Assembly (NCBI RefSeq): GCF_030994125.1
Contig: NZ_CP099917.1
Coordinates: 1,798,001-1,862,000 of the forward strand
DNA: 64,000 bases
Reading direction: 5' to 3'
Source: Pseudoalteromonas xiamenensis
GTDB lineage: Bacteria > Pseudomonadota > Gammaproteobacteria > Enterobacterales > Alteromonadaceae
Every line of letters starts with the position of its first letter. The stretch's first letter is position 1. The translations under genes were made by a program, and so were the position numbers. The notes below the pieces were generated by a model, which did no database searches, was not told where the DNA came from, and saw nothing but the letters and a program-made list of their open reading frames with translations. Positions 8,704 through 18,016 of this stretch are shown piece by piece.

Positions 8704-9378
8704 CTATATCAGGCCTCGCTCAGCGAAAGACAAACAATCAGGTCCCGCCACAATCAAGTGGTCTAAAACCTGTACATCGATAAGGCCGAGTGCTTGTTGT
8801 AACTTTTTGGTGATAAGCTTGTCAGCCTGACTTGGCTCTGCTACGCCTGATGGATGATTGTGCGCCAAAATTAATGACGCGGCGTTAATTTTCAATGCTG
8901 CTTTCACCACTTCCCGAGGATATACTGACGCTGCATTGATCGTCCCTTGAAAAAGGACTTCGTCTTTAATCAAACGGTTTTGATTGTCTAAATAAAGTAC
9001 CACGAACACTTCATGACCGAGTCCGCGTAACTTCATCGTAAGGTATTGCCTTACGGAGTCAGGTGAATCAAATAAAGTCGTGCGCAAACAAGGTTCTTTA
9101 AGATACCGCTTGCACAATTCAAGCACCGCTTGAAGTTGCACGTATTTCGCCTCTCCCATCCCTTTAATGGCCGCAAATTCTGGCAACGTAGCATTAAATA
9201 AATTATGTAAACTTTCCGTTTTTCGAAGCAGTGTTTCCGCCAATTCAATCGCGTTCATCCCGGCGATGCCTGTGCGTAAAAAAATAGCTAATAACTCAGC
9301 ATCCGACAGCATTTCAGGCCCGTGATTGAGTAATTTTTCTCGTGGTCGCTGTGATTTTGGTAAAGCAAGCAAATGCAT
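8704..9378 (-). CDS. radC: RadC family JAB1/MPN-domain protein
   Basis: 224-residue protein of the RadC family. The precise role is unsettled despite its historic DNA-repair name. Seen: an N-terminal helix-hairpin-helix-like region (RPREKLLNHG, LSDAELLAIFLRTG), then the metal-binding JAMM signature with HNHPSG near residue 173 and a downstream Asp, followed by a VLDHLIVA strand. The ATG at 9378 matches the usual RadC start and has an AGGAAGG box upstream. A longer frame reaches 9456 but adds no conserved residues. It is divergent from coaBC, the usual gammaproteobacterial neighbour. Confidence 0.92.
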   Translation of the reverse strand: MHLLALPKSQRPREKLLNHGPEMLSDAELLAIFLRTGIAGMNAIELAETLLRKTESLHNLFNATLPEFAAIKGMGEAKYVQLQAVLELCKRYLKEPCLRTTLFDSPDSVRQYLTMKLRGLGHEVFVVLYLDNQNRLIKDEVLFQGTINAASVYPREVVKAALKINAASLILAHNHPSGVAEPSQADKLITKKLQQALGLIDVQVLDHLIVAGPDCLSFAERGLI

Positions 9379-9532
9379 CCCGATTCTATCCTTCCTTGAA
9401 TTGATTGGGTCGCTAAGTGTAGATGGAAATCCTATATGTGCCAGTGAGTTCACCAACTTGATGGTGAAAGCTCAACAGACTAAGCAGAGTGTGGTAAGGT
9501 TGTGCGAGTTTTTCGAGTTTGAGTAACCGTGA

Positions 9533-10732
9533 ATGAATCATAGTGCTAAAAAAATCGTTTTGGGGATCACCGGTGGTATTGCGGCATATAAGTGCGCCGA
9601 GCTAGTACGCCGATTAAAAGACAACGGCCATCAAGTGAAAGTCGTCATGACTGAATCGGCCAAGGCATTTATAACACCTTTGACCATGCAAGCGGTTTCT
9701 GGCGAAATGATTTCGGACTCGCTGCTCGACCCAAATGCGGAAGCTGCAATGGGCCATATTGAATTTGCGAAATGGGCTGATTTAATTCTGATTGCACCAG
9801 CTACAGCAAACACCATTGCGAAAATGGCAGCGGGTATTGCCGATGATTTATTGACAACCCTGCTACTGGCAACACCTGCCAAGGTTGCTATCGCCCCTGC
9901 AATGAACCAACAAATGTACAAGCACGCAGCCACGCAAGATAATCTGCGCTTACTGGCGAGCCGTGGAATTACCATTTGGGGTCCGGGAGTCGGAGAACAA
10001 GCCTGTGGCGACGTAGGAGCGGGTCGCATGCTTGAACCCCATGAACTAGTCGTCCATTGCCTAGATGCGCTTTCACCTGAAACCCCGTTGCTGGCAGGCA
10101 AAACCGTTACTATTACGGCGGGTCCTACACGAGAAGCACTTGACCCAGTGCGTTTTATTAGTAATCACAGCTCTGGAAAAATGGGTTTTGCACTTGCTGA
10201 AGCCGCACTCAAATTAGGCGCAAAGGTCACGCTGATTGCTGGCCCAGTTTCACTCAGTACGCCAAAAGGCGCGACTCGCATTAACGTTGATAGCGCACTC
10301 GACATGCGTGAGGCGGCACTCGAACAGGCCGTTCAATCAGACGTTTTTATCGGATGTGCTGCCGTTGCCGATTATCGCCCCGCGGTTGTTGCTGAGCAAA
10401 AGATGAAAAAGCAAGGTGATGAGCTCACTATCACGATGGTGAAAAACCCAGACATCATCGCAGAAGTCGCCCATTTAACCGAAAATCGACCTTATACCGT
10501 GGGTTTTGCTGCAGAAACGCAGGATGTGGCGAACTACGCAAAGGGCAAACTGAAAAACAAAAAACTCGATATGATTTGTGCGAATGACGTATCGCGTGAA
10601 GGCTTAGGATTTAATGCGGACAGCAATGCGTTGACGTTATTTTGGCAAGATGAAAGTGTTGAATTGCCACCGTGTGATAAAAAAGAGCTAGCGCTTACTG
10701 TCTTAAAACGGCTTGCCACCAAGCTGTCATAA
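9533..10732 (+). CDS. coaBC: Bifunctional phosphopantothenoylcysteine decarboxylase/phosphopantothenate-cysteine ligase
   Basis: Catalyses two consecutive steps of coenzyme A synthesis: joining cysteine to 4'-phosphopantothenate, then decarboxylating the product. Seen: the N-terminal CoaC flavoprotein half with [10 protein letters not shown], a [19 protein letters not shown] stretch and PAMNQQMY. The C-terminal CoaB half has [27 protein letters not shown] and the late AAVADYRP and KMKK segments. The 399-residue length is normal. It is divergent from radC, and the next gene downstream is slmA; dut, which often lies between them, is absent. Confidence 0.96.
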   Translation: MNHSAKKIVLGITGGIAAYKCAELVRRLKDNGHQVKVVMTESAKAFITPLTMQAVSGEMISDSLLDPNAEAAMGHIEFAKWADLILIAPATANTIAKMAAGIADDLLTTLLLATPAKVAIAPAMNQQMYKHAATQDNLRLLASRGITIWGPGVGEQACGDVGAGRMLEPHELVVHCLDALSPETPLLAGKTVTITAGPTREALDPVRFISNHSSGKMGFALAEAALKLGAKVTLIAGPVSLSTPKGATRINVDSALDMREAALEQAVQSDVFIGCAAVADYRPAVVAEQKMKKQGDELTITMVKNPDIIAEVAHLTENRPYTVGFAAETQDVANYAKGKLKNKKLDMICANDVSREGLGFNADSNALTLFWQDESVELPPCDKKELALTVLKRLATKLS

Positions 10733-10843
10733 CCACCCTTTAAAATGCTGGAAAGAAACTGAATAAAACATTAACATGAACTCACCATTTGCGTGGAGGT
10801 GGGTTCATGCAAAATTATAATAATGATAAATAAGGGAAGCTTC

Positions 10844-11431
10844 ATGCCAGCGACAAAGCGCAGCAACCGCAAAGAGCAGATCCTGCAATGTCTTGCTCAA
10901 ATGCTCGAAACCTGTCCAGGACAACGCATCACAACCGCTAAATTGGCCACCGAAGTGGGCGTATCAGAGGCTGCTCTGTATCGTCACTTTCCAAGTAAAG
11001 CACGTATGTTTGAGGGATTGATTGAATTTATTGAAGATACACTGCTATCTCGAATCAATCTTATTCTGGAAAACGAAAAAGAAACGCAAAGTCGAATCTA
11101 CAACATCATGATGTTGCTACTTACGTTTGCAGAACGTAATCCCGGTATCACTCGAATTTTAACGGGTGATGCACTTCAAGGTGAACAAGAACGTTTGCGT
11201 GAACGCGTGCAAGGCTTCTTTAATAAGCTCGAAACACAATTCAAACAAGTACTTCGCGAACGAAAACTGCGCGAAGGTAAAGCATTCTCAACAGATGAAG
11301 GTGCACTTGCGAATCTCTTTCTTGCCTTTGTTGAAGGTAAAATGAACCAATTCGTACGTAGCGACTTTAAGCAAAGCCCATCAGCGGTGTTCGATACACA
11401 GTGGCAAGAATTGCAAAAAATCTGGCTTTAA
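10844..11431 (+). CDS. slmA: Nucleoid occlusion factor SlmA (TetR family)
   Basis: DNA-binding protein that blocks FtsZ ring assembly over the nucleoid. Seen: a start [20 protein letters not shown], a TetR helix-turn-helix ([20 protein letters not shown]) and an all-helical C-terminal domain ending in [10 protein letters not shown]. The ATG at 10844 fits the 195-198 residue family length. The open frame extends 17 codons further without conservation. It follows coaBC by 111 bp. Confidence 0.94.
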   Translation: MPATKRSNRKEQILQCLAQMLETCPGQRITTAKLATEVGVSEAALYRHFPSKARMFEGLIEFIEDTLLSRINLILENEKETQSRIYNIMMLLLTFAERNPGITRILTGDALQGEQERLRERVQGFFNKLETQFKQVLRERKLREGKAFSTDEGALANLFLAFVEGKMNQFVRSDFKQSPSAVFDTQWQELQKIWL

Positions 11432-11563
11432 CTGCTATCACGAATGCGTAGCAAAACCTGCTGCGCATTCACACTCCCTGCCTAAACATTTCTATCCATT
11501 TTTAAAACAAAATGTTAACCTGCTCCTCAATAAAAATAAATTATTCAAAGGTAAGGATACAAA

Positions 11564-11950
11564 ATGAAAATTAATGCACTTTTGCTAAGCATGCTAGCGC
11601 TACTAAGCAATAACGCATTTGCGGCCAATGATGTTTATGGCACAGTAAGTGAGGTGATTACGCGTTCAGGTCCAAATGGTGACAACGCGTTGTATTTTCG
11701 TATTGCGCCGATTGAAAACAATGCTCATTTTGAAAGTTGCATTGTTGATGGACAATCAATGACTTGGCATATTGATTTAGATTCGGCTGTTGCAAATTTC
11801 CAATATCAACTCATCATGAAAAGCTACACCGAGCAACTCCCTGTTCGCGTTATTGGACAGGACAATGTTTGTAGCGAAGGAAATACATCGAGTGATAGCG
11901 TGTTTGAGCTAAGTCCGTGGTCGTGGCCGACACTGTCCACACAGAAATAA
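11564..11950 (+). CDS. Hypothetical secreted protein
   Basis: 128-residue protein that I do not recognise. Seen: a clear Sec signal peptide (MKINALLLSMLALLSNNAFA, cleavage after AFA), leaving a mature domain of about 108 residues with two cysteines that may form a disulphide. The composition suggests a small beta-rich periplasmic protein. A ribosome-binding site (AAGGTAAGG) lies before the ATG and a strong bidirectional terminator follows. It appears monocistronic. Confidence 0.7.
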   Translation: MKINALLLSMLALLSNNAFAANDVYGTVSEVITRSGPNGDNALYFRIAPIENNAHFESCIVDGQSMTWHIDLDSAVANFQYQLIMKSYTEQLPVRVIGQDNVCSEGNTSSDSVFELSPWSWPTLSTQK

Positions 11951-11963
11951 TGCTTGTTCAAAC

Positions 11964-11998
11964 AAATAAATAAAGGGCTAATCGCCCTTTATTTATTT
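11964..11998. terminator. Bidirectional terminator
   Basis: Perfect inverted repeat with 15-base arms (first arm AAATAAATAAAGGGC) and a 5-base loop, between the secreted-protein gene (+) and the converging metallo-hydrolase gene (-). The stop codon of the latter lies inside the second arm. Confidence 0.8.
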
Positions 11999-12936
11999 TC
12001 GTTCAGTTCATTCGCGACTTCCGCTAACAGCCCTCGTACATTGTACCCTGTGATAAGTGCTTGAGTTGGCATTCCATAGCCAGAATAACCACCGAATTGC
12101 GTTGAGATAAGAGCCCCAACGTGACGAATATCGTCCGCGGTAAAGTGCTTATTTTTGAGCTGTTCGGGATTTTGCTGCAAATACTGCATGGCAATGTTAC
12201 GCATCATCATCACCTGCTTACGATTGTCTGCAACGACTTGAGCAAGAGGCTGTACGCCACCGTGACCTGGGTAAACCCTGTAATCATCTGAAACTAACGT
12301 GACCATTTTATCGTAAAGTGCAAGCAATGCTTTTGAACGTCCCTCACCCACGTACACAACGTAAGAAGATACCAACGCATCCCCCGTAAAGAGTTGACGT
12401 GTGTCCGCACGTTCGTAAGCTACATGCTCAGCAGCTTCTCCCGCACCTAATGCATGTACGTTAAAGAGTAATCCATCAACATTAAGCGACTGACCATCAT
12501 TTATAACCACAACGTTAGGCGTGAGTGTTTTGGGATATTGATCGCCAAATACGTTTATCCAGCCACTTGTCAGCGCATCCTTGTGCACCTCATACATTGC
12601 CTTTTCCGAGGCTTTTGTCATATAGACCGAGAGCTTCGGAAACTCCGCTTGTAACCATGCAATTCCTGCAAAATGATCAACATGAGGGTGCGTGATTAAC
12701 ACCCCTTTCAATGGCTTTTTACTGTTTTTAATGGTTGCAACAATTGACGCAAGATCGTCGCGTAACATGAGCGCATCCACCAGCACCCACCCCTCTTTCG
12801 ATTCCAGTAGATAGGCGTTGGCTTCATAGGCTGCGGCGCTTGCCGTGAACCGATAAATCTGTTCGGCTGGCGCTTGAAATGCCGACAGCAAACCAATTCC
12901 AAAAAACATGTTTTTCATTATTGATTTAAGCTTCAT
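11989..12936 (-). CDS. Periplasmic MBL-fold metallo-hydrolase
   Basis: 315-residue metallo-beta-lactamase-fold hydrolase, probably exported. Seen: an N-terminal signal-like stretch (MKNMFFGIGLLSAFQAPAEQ), the zinc motif THPHVDHFAG near residue 84, FTGDALVSS with the bridging Asp, and YPGHGG with the last metal His. The fold covers lactamases, glyoxalase II and other hydrolases, and the substrate cannot be read from motifs. It is last in a three-gene minus-strand run with a beta-barrel protein (10 bp upstream) and a cupredoxin, so it probably works in the same envelope process. Confidence 0.82.
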   Translation of the reverse strand: MKLKSIMKNMFFGIGLLSAFQAPAEQIYRFTASAAAYEANAYLLESKEGWVLVDALMLRDDLASIVATIKNSKKPLKGVLITHPHVDHFAGIAWLQAEFPKLSVYMTKASEKAMYEVHKDALTSGWINVFGDQYPKTLTPNVVVINDGQSLNVDGLLFNVHALGAGEAAEHVAYERADTRQLFTGDALVSSYVVYVGEGRSKALLALYDKMVTLVSDDYRVYPGHGGVQPLAQVVADNRKQVMMMRNIAMQYLQQNPEQLKNKHFTADDIRHVGALISTQFGGYSGYGMPTQALITGYNVRGLLAEVANELNENK

Positions 12937-12946
12937 TTCTTAGCCT

Positions 12947-14191
12947 CTAAAATGAGTATTCAGCCACAAAGCGCCATTGTGATTGCGATAGCGCTTCAGG
13001 TAACGCGACTGCCGTGCGGTTCTCCACGGTACTTTTTTGGTACAGCCACTCAACACCACCTTGCCAGTGCTTGTCGAATTGATAGCGATAGTTCAATGTC
13101 AGCGCTTTGGTTTCGCTGCTATTGGGGTCAAATACCCACGTGTCGTTGTCCTTTACTTCGCTGTATTCCACTCGCCCCGAAAAACGATGTGCGGCTATTT
13201 TATGGCTCAACAAAACATAGTAACTGGAAAAGTCATTGTTCACGCCTCTGTTTTTACCCATTGCCGTTGAGCCATCTAGCCACTGAGCAATTAAACGCGT
13301 TTGCTTATTGAATTTATACAACCATGCGACACTTAAAAACTTGGTATCCCACGCATATTGACCGGTATTTTTGTTAATGGCCGCAGGGTCGCCTTGATTG
13401 TCATACCAATACACTTTCAATTGCTGCTGCTTTTGATAATCCCAGTGTACGCCTAAATAATATCCCCATTTTCCATCCACTTCTGAAAACGGTTTCACTT
13501 GAGGCGCTTGAAAACGCAATTGAGGTTCGTTTAGGGAACGAACTGGGGGGAAATACACCGATTCATTGAACATCGATTGACGGTCATGTGACGCAAAGCC
13601 GCGCCAAGCCAACATCGTTCCTGCGGGATCGTTTCCTTTGAACAACGCCGCATGTACACTCACATCGTGTGGTGAGCGAAAACGTTTACCTATTCGGCTA
13701 ATTTCAAATTCAGCACCGAAGGTACGCACCTCTTCGCCTAGCCATGCGTTGATGCCAGAAAAACTGTATGTATATGGAGAACTCCAGCCCACTTGTGGAT
13801 TTTCCATCGACATCGCAGGATAAAAGCCGCCCACTTTCACATTCCATTGATAAGGATTGTTTGTCAGAGGGTTATATTTTAAGAACGCTTCAGTTAGGCC
13901 TATCTTATCGGAAGGATCAGGTACATATTGAGCGCTGACATGGGCTGACCAATCCATGCCAATATCCGCTCGCACATCAACCCACGCTCGTGATATTTCA
14001 ATCAATTCCGCTTCTTTATCAAAACGCTGATTTCCCCAGCCATGGTTTAACCAACTTTTGCTGTTATCACGTTCAAAGGTGCTAGCTTGTACTTTTCCCT
14101 GCCACGTAATATCTGCGTGTGCAGCCATTGAAACCACCAGCCCAAATCCGACAATGGTGCCTTGCCAAAGGTTACGATTATTCATATTCAT
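12947..14191 (-). CDS. Outer-membrane beta-barrel protein (porin-like)
   Basis: 414-residue protein of unknown specificity. Seen: a signal peptide ending in VSMAAHA before DITWQGKVQAS, alternating aromatic beta-strand patterns throughout, no Cys, and a C-terminal Phe in the last strand (WRFVAEYSF), the signature recognised by the BAM machinery. The length fits a barrel of about 16 strands. It lies between the cupredoxin gene, which it overlaps by 14 bp, and the metallo-hydrolase gene. It may be an uptake or export pore for the pathway of these genes. Confidence 0.75.
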   Translation of the reverse strand: MNMNNRNLWQGTIVGFGLVVSMAAHADITWQGKVQASTFERDNSKSWLNHGWGNQRFDKEAELIEISRAWVDVRADIGMDWSAHVSAQYVPDPSDKIGLTEAFLKYNPLTNNPYQWNVKVGGFYPAMSMENPQVGWSSPYTYSFSGINAWLGEEVRTFGAEFEISRIGKRFRSPHDVSVHAALFKGNDPAGTMLAWRGFASHDRQSMFNESVYFPPVRSLNEPQLRFQAPQVKPFSEVDGKWGYYLGVHWDYQKQQQLKVYWYDNQGDPAAINKNTGQYAWDTKFLSVAWLYKFNKQTRLIAQWLDGSTAMGKNRGVNNDFSSYYVLLSHKIAAHRFSGRVEYSEVKDNDTWVFDPNSSETKALTLNYRYQFDKHWQGGVEWLYQKSTVENRTAVALPEALSQSQWRFVAEYSF

Positions 14192-14813
14192 CGAATTCGT
14201 CCGCCATCGATTCTATTTTTTTCACAAGATTTTGTTTGATTGAAAAGGACAACGCATCCGTATTTTTGAGCTCTTGCCATGCAAGTGTTTCCGGTAGATT
14301 CAATTCTTCAAACTGCTCGTGCCAGACTTTGGGTTGATAGTGTCCATCAGGAATTGTTAGCTCTACTACCCCTTCAGCATTCGACACACCGAAATAGGGG
14401 CCATCCACCACCACGATATAGCCAAGCATCCAGTCGTGAATATTACAGCCCAGCTCGACAATCCCTGCACTTTCAAATTGGATGGGCGCATGCGGTTTGT
14501 CGCGATAAAGCTTCAGCTCAAACGGTTTTGTATCTGAGAAAGAATACACATGATGCAAAATGTTATCGAAATTCGGAAAATCAACATTAGCCCCAGCAGG
14601 GACTGCCAAAATGTGAGGTTGGAACGTCCGGTTTTTTTGGCCCATTTCATAATGAACCTCACTGGAGTGCGCAGGCAACACTTTAGGCATCATCCAGACG
14701 ACAGCCCCTTGCAATGCCTGGCCTTGCTTATCCGTTACAGACACTGTTACCGCGTGCGTCGATATACTGAGCGTCAATAATAACAGCCCCATTATTTTCA
14801 TTACGTTTTCCAT
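14178..14813 (-). CDS. Periplasmic cupredoxin-like (methylamine utilisation-type) protein
   Basis: Copper-binding-domain protein of about 211 residues. Seen: a short signal peptide (MKIMGLLLLTLSISTHA), then a cupredoxin fold with likely type 1 copper ligands: His in NILHHVYSF, then Cys, His and Met in GCNIHDWM. A C-terminal beta domain (VVELTIPDGHYQPKVWHEQF) resembles a carboxypeptidase-regulatory-like repeat. The frame opens with a GTG at 14843, but the ATGs at 14813 or 14801 better match a signal peptide start. It is first in a coupled operon with the beta-barrel and metallo-hydrolase genes. Electron transfer or copper delivery in the periplasm is inferred. Confidence 0.78.
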   Translation of the reverse strand: MENVMKIMGLLLLTLSISTHAVTVSVTDKQGQALQGAVVWMMPKVLPAHSSEVHYEMGQKNRTFQPHILAVPAGANVDFPNFDNILHHVYSFSDTKPFELKLYRDKPHAPIQFESAGIVELGCNIHDWMLGYIVVVDGPYFGVSNAEGVVELTIPDGHYQPKVWHEQFEELNLPETLAWQELKNTDALSFSIKQNLVKKIESMADEFDEYE

Positions 14814-15028
14814 ACCATGAAGACCTGATTTTGTTCCTTTCACTATACGCCAAGTTTAGAATTTGCACAGCCAAAACCTAATGCGTTCAACGAACTCGCG
14901 GCTTTCGCTAAAAGACCGTTTTAAAGCAGGTTTTCATTCAATGTTTGAATACGTATGCAAAACGTGGTGTAGACCTGCCCCCCTAGGTAAGGTAGGAGAA
15001 TGACTTACAATAGAATATAGGACCACCT

Positions 15029-17062
15029 ATGCGATTACGTTACCTTTCCTTGTGTTTAGCAGTCTTGTCTGCAAACGCAATGGCAAAAACAGAGCAAGTC
15101 CGCTCACCCAATGGTCAGATTGAAGTGCGAATTTCGGATGATAATCACCCTCACTATTCTGTCTTTTTCCGAGGTAAACCCATTATAAATGAGTCGAAGC
15201 TCGGCTTTGATTTTCAAACAGCACCTTCCTTTCGCGATGGCTTTGAAATCGTCGAATCAACGCAAGACAGCGTTTCGTCGACTTGGCAACAACCTTGGGG
15301 TGAAGAGCGAGAAATCACAGATAACCATCACGAACTTGCCGTGACATTTAACAACAAAGCACAGCAACAAGTTTATACGGTACGCATTCGTGCGTTCGAT
15401 GATGGCATCGGGTTTCGCTACGAAGTGAATCAAGCCAACCCTCTAACGATTGTCCGTGAATTAACTGAATTTTCGGTGGCACAAAGTGACAAAGCCACGG
15501 CATGGTGGATCCCCGCTCGTGGCTGGAATCGCTATGAATACATCTACAACACCACACCTTTACAACAAGCCCAGCTTGTCCATACCCCCTTTACCTTCAA
15601 GAATGCCGATAACGTACATTTAAGTATTCACGAAGCGGCGCTCGTTGACTATGCGGCCATGGTACTGGATCAACGCCGCCCGGGGACCTTTGTGAGCAAT
15701 TTAACGCCTTGGTCTGATGGCACTGCGGTGAAAACCAATGGAAAATTTAAGACGCCGTGGCGCACGATCCAAATCGCGAAAGACGCTACAGGGTTGCTCA
15801 ACTCTCGCCTTATTCTAAACCTCAACGAGCCAAACAAACTTGGCGATGTGTCTTGGGTGGAACCAGGCAAGTATGTGGGTATTTGGTGGGGTATGCACAT
15901 AAACAAAAATACGTGGGGCAGTGGTGAAAAACATGGTGCCACAACCGAAAACACCAAACATTACCTCGATTTCGCTGCTAAAAATGGCTTTGACGGCGTC
16001 CTCGTTGAAGGTTGGAACATTGGCTGGGATGGCGATTGGTTCTTCAATGGCGATGTATTCAGCTTTTCAAAACCTTATGATGATTTTGATATTGAAGCGA
16101 TTACACAGTACGGTAAACAAGTCGGCGCAAAGCTTATCGGCCATCATGAAACCTCAGGGAATGTTACCAACTACCGCAATCAAATGACGGATGCCTTTGA
16201 GCTCTATGCTAAGAACAACGTCACTCAAGTGAAAACAGGCTACGTCGCAGACGGTGGAAACATCAAGCGAATTGATGCCGATGGGATAGCGCGCTACGAA
16301 TGGCATGACGGTCAGTTTATGGTGAATGAATATCTCGACAACGTGAAATTGGCAGCAAAATACAAAATCAGCATCAATACACACGAGCCGATTAAAGACA
16401 CCGGCCTTCGCCGTACCTACCCGAATTGGTTAGCTCGTGAAGGCGCGCGAGGCCAAGAGTTCAATGCGTGGGGCACGCCACCTAATCCACCAGAACACAC
16501 CACATTGCTCGCCTACACACGCATGTTGGCTGGCCCAATGGACTTTACGCCGGGCATTTTTGACATGAGCTTTAACGGCTTAGGTGATCAAACTAATCGT
16601 CCACAAACGACACTAGCAAAACAGCTCGCGCTGTACGTGGTGCTCTACAGTCCCATTCAAATGGCCGCTGACTTACCTGAAAACTACGAAGCAAAACCGG
16701 ATGCATTCCAATTTATCAAGGATGTCCCAACCGATTGGGAAAAAAGTATCGCCCTAGCGGGAGAGGTCGGGGACTACGTGGTGTATGCAAGAAAGGCCAA
16801 AAAGCATAAAAAGTACTCAGGTAATGATTGGTTCCTTGGCGCTATTACCGATGAACAGGCACGCGACATAGACGTGAAACTGGATTTCCTTGAAACGGGT
16901 AAGCGCTTTGAAGCGCAAATTTACCAAGACGGTAAAGACGCGGAATGGAAATGGAAACCCTATGAACTAGAAGTGAAAAAACAAATTGTCACGCAAAAAG
17001 ACACGCTGTCACTGCACCTAGCAACCAGTGGTGGTGTAGCAATTCGCTTTAAAGCGCTGTAA
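15029..17062 (+). CDS. Glycoside hydrolase family 97 (SusB-like alpha-glucosidase)
   Basis: 677-residue secreted or periplasmic glycosidase. Seen: a signal peptide (cleavage after NAMA), an N-terminal beta-sandwich, the GH97 core with YVGIWWGMH and FDGVLVEGWNIGWDGDW, glutamates in NTHEPIKDTG and REGARGQEFNAWG, and a C-terminal beta domain. The Glu pattern suits the inverting, SusB-type alpha-glucosidase branch rather than the retaining galactosidase branch, but this is inference. It appears to be transcribed alone, with no TonB-dependent receptor or maltose regulon gene adjacent, and a stem-loop follows its stop codon. Confidence 0.9.
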   Translation: MRLRYLSLCLAVLSANAMAKTEQVRSPNGQIEVRISDDNHPHYSVFFRGKPIINESKLGFDFQTAPSFRDGFEIVESTQDSVSSTWQQPWGEEREITDNHHELAVTFNNKAQQQVYTVRIRAFDDGIGFRYEVNQANPLTIVRELTEFSVAQSDKATAWWIPARGWNRYEYIYNTTPLQQAQLVHTPFTFKNADNVHLSIHEAALVDYAAMVLDQRRPGTFVSNLTPWSDGTAVKTNGKFKTPWRTIQIAKDATGLLNSRLILNLNEPNKLGDVSWVEPGKYVGIWWGMHINKNTWGSGEKHGATTENTKHYLDFAAKNGFDGVLVEGWNIGWDGDWFFNGDVFSFSKPYDDFDIEAITQYGKQVGAKLIGHHETSGNVTNYRNQMTDAFELYAKNNVTQVKTGYVADGGNIKRIDADGIARYEWHDGQFMVNEYLDNVKLAAKYKISINTHEPIKDTGLRRTYPNWLAREGARGQEFNAWGTPPNPPEHTTLLAYTRMLAGPMDFTPGIFDMSFNGLGDQTNRPQTTLAKQLALYVVLYSPIQMAADLPENYEAKPDAFQFIKDVPTDWEKSIALAGEVGDYVVYARKAKKHKKYSGNDWFLGAITDEQARDIDVKLDFLETGKRFEAQIYQDGKDAEWKWKPYELEVKKQIVTQKDTLSLHLATSGGVAIRFKAL

Positions 17063-17081
17063 ATAAGCGTTAGATTACCAA

Positions 17082-17111
17082 GCCCTTGGCAAACGACTAA
17101 TTGCCAAGGGC
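17082..17111 (+). terminator. Stem-loop after the GH97 gene
   Basis: Inverted repeat GCCCTTGGCAA / TTGCCAAGGGC with an 8-base loop, 20 bp after the GH97 stop codon. The T-run is short, so it is at best a weak intrinsic terminator. The following 200 bp up to the DksA-like gene show nothing clear. Confidence 0.5.
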
Positions 17112-17314
17112 CTTATCAAACTCATCATTTAATGAAATCAGTACGTAATACCGGCCTAATGTGTATTAGTGTGATTACGTCAAAATTGCTTGGTACTTAT
17201 ACCGTCAGTATCCCTTGGTAATCACACTTATTCACCGAATGATCCGGCTGAACAAATGATGCACTCGCACACCGAATAACGATGACACAACATTTCTAAT
17301 CCGAAAGAGAGCAA

Positions 17315-17623
17315 TTAGACCGCGCAACGTTGGCAATGCACCGTATACGGCACGGCGCTTAGTCGTTCTTTCGCAATATCTTCGCCACACGCACTGCAAT
17401 GCCCATATTGACCTGCGGCTTCTCGCGCCAGTGCAAAGGCCACCAAGCCCAACTCATCACTGAGGTGTTTCTCCAGTTCTTGCAAAACTTCGTCATTTTC
17501 ACGTTGTTGAGCCTGTTCTTGGCTGTCCGCAGTATTTAAGCACTTTAAATCCGTTCGAACTTTTTCCAAACGGGTTTGTAATTGCAATTGTAGCGACAGT
17601 AAATGTTGGCGAGCTTCAGTCAT
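17315..17623 (-). CDS. DksA/TraR family C4 zinc-finger protein
   Basis: 102-residue protein related to the RNA polymerase secondary-channel factor DksA. Seen: an N-terminal coiled coil of about 60 residues (LLSLQLQLQTRLEKVRTDL), then a C4 zinc finger with CSACGED and CQRC. It is shorter than true DksA, which has about 150 residues, and resembles the small YbiI/TraR-like branch. It may modulate transcription, but the tip residues that define DksA activity cannot be assigned with confidence. Confidence 0.85.
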   Translation of the reverse strand: MTEARQHLLSLQLQLQTRLEKVRTDLKCLNTADSQEQAQQRENDEVLQELEKHLSDELGLVAFALAREAAGQYGHCSACGEDIAKERLSAVPYTVHCQRCAV

Positions 17624-18016
17624 TGGCTTCTCCTTTGTTATTTTAACTCTAGTTCAAATCGCCTTTTTGACTCAGGATCTAAGTCACCACAACATGATCT
17701 ATCGCAACTTCTGTCCACAAACCATGTAAAAACGGCGGTCAAAGCATGTCATGGTTGTGTTTGAAACAGACAAAAAAAAGGCCAGAAAAACTGGCCAAGC
17801 AGTAACATCAAAATAATGGGAGAATGTGAAAAGTAAAACGAATTTCAAAACGCTAAATGCTCTACTCGTAAGATAAGACGGCGAAAGCGTCGATTTAGTT
17901 GCATCCTGAAGTGTAAAAAAGTGTGTCAGTTGTAACGCTACATCTTTAAAGTAAATTTGGAAATAATTGAAATCTCTACTTATAGTTAATGGAATATCGC
18001 AATACAGGAAAGGACA
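17624..18016. other. Intergenic region upstream of the globin gene
   Basis: About 390 bp. It holds an intrinsic terminator facing the minus strand at 17772-17796 and the globin promoter close to 18016. A 136-codon minus-strand open frame spans 17699-18109 but overlaps the globin gene and crosses the terminator, so I do not treat it as a gene. Confidence 0.5.
17772..17796 (-). terminator. Intrinsic terminator with no obvious gene upstream
   Basis: On the minus strand the hairpin GGCCAG-TTTTT-CTGGCC is followed by T8, a strong Rho-independent signal. No protein gene on that strand ends here. It may terminate a small RNA arising between 17800 and 18016, or antisense transcription from the globin locus. 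Confidence 0.7.
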
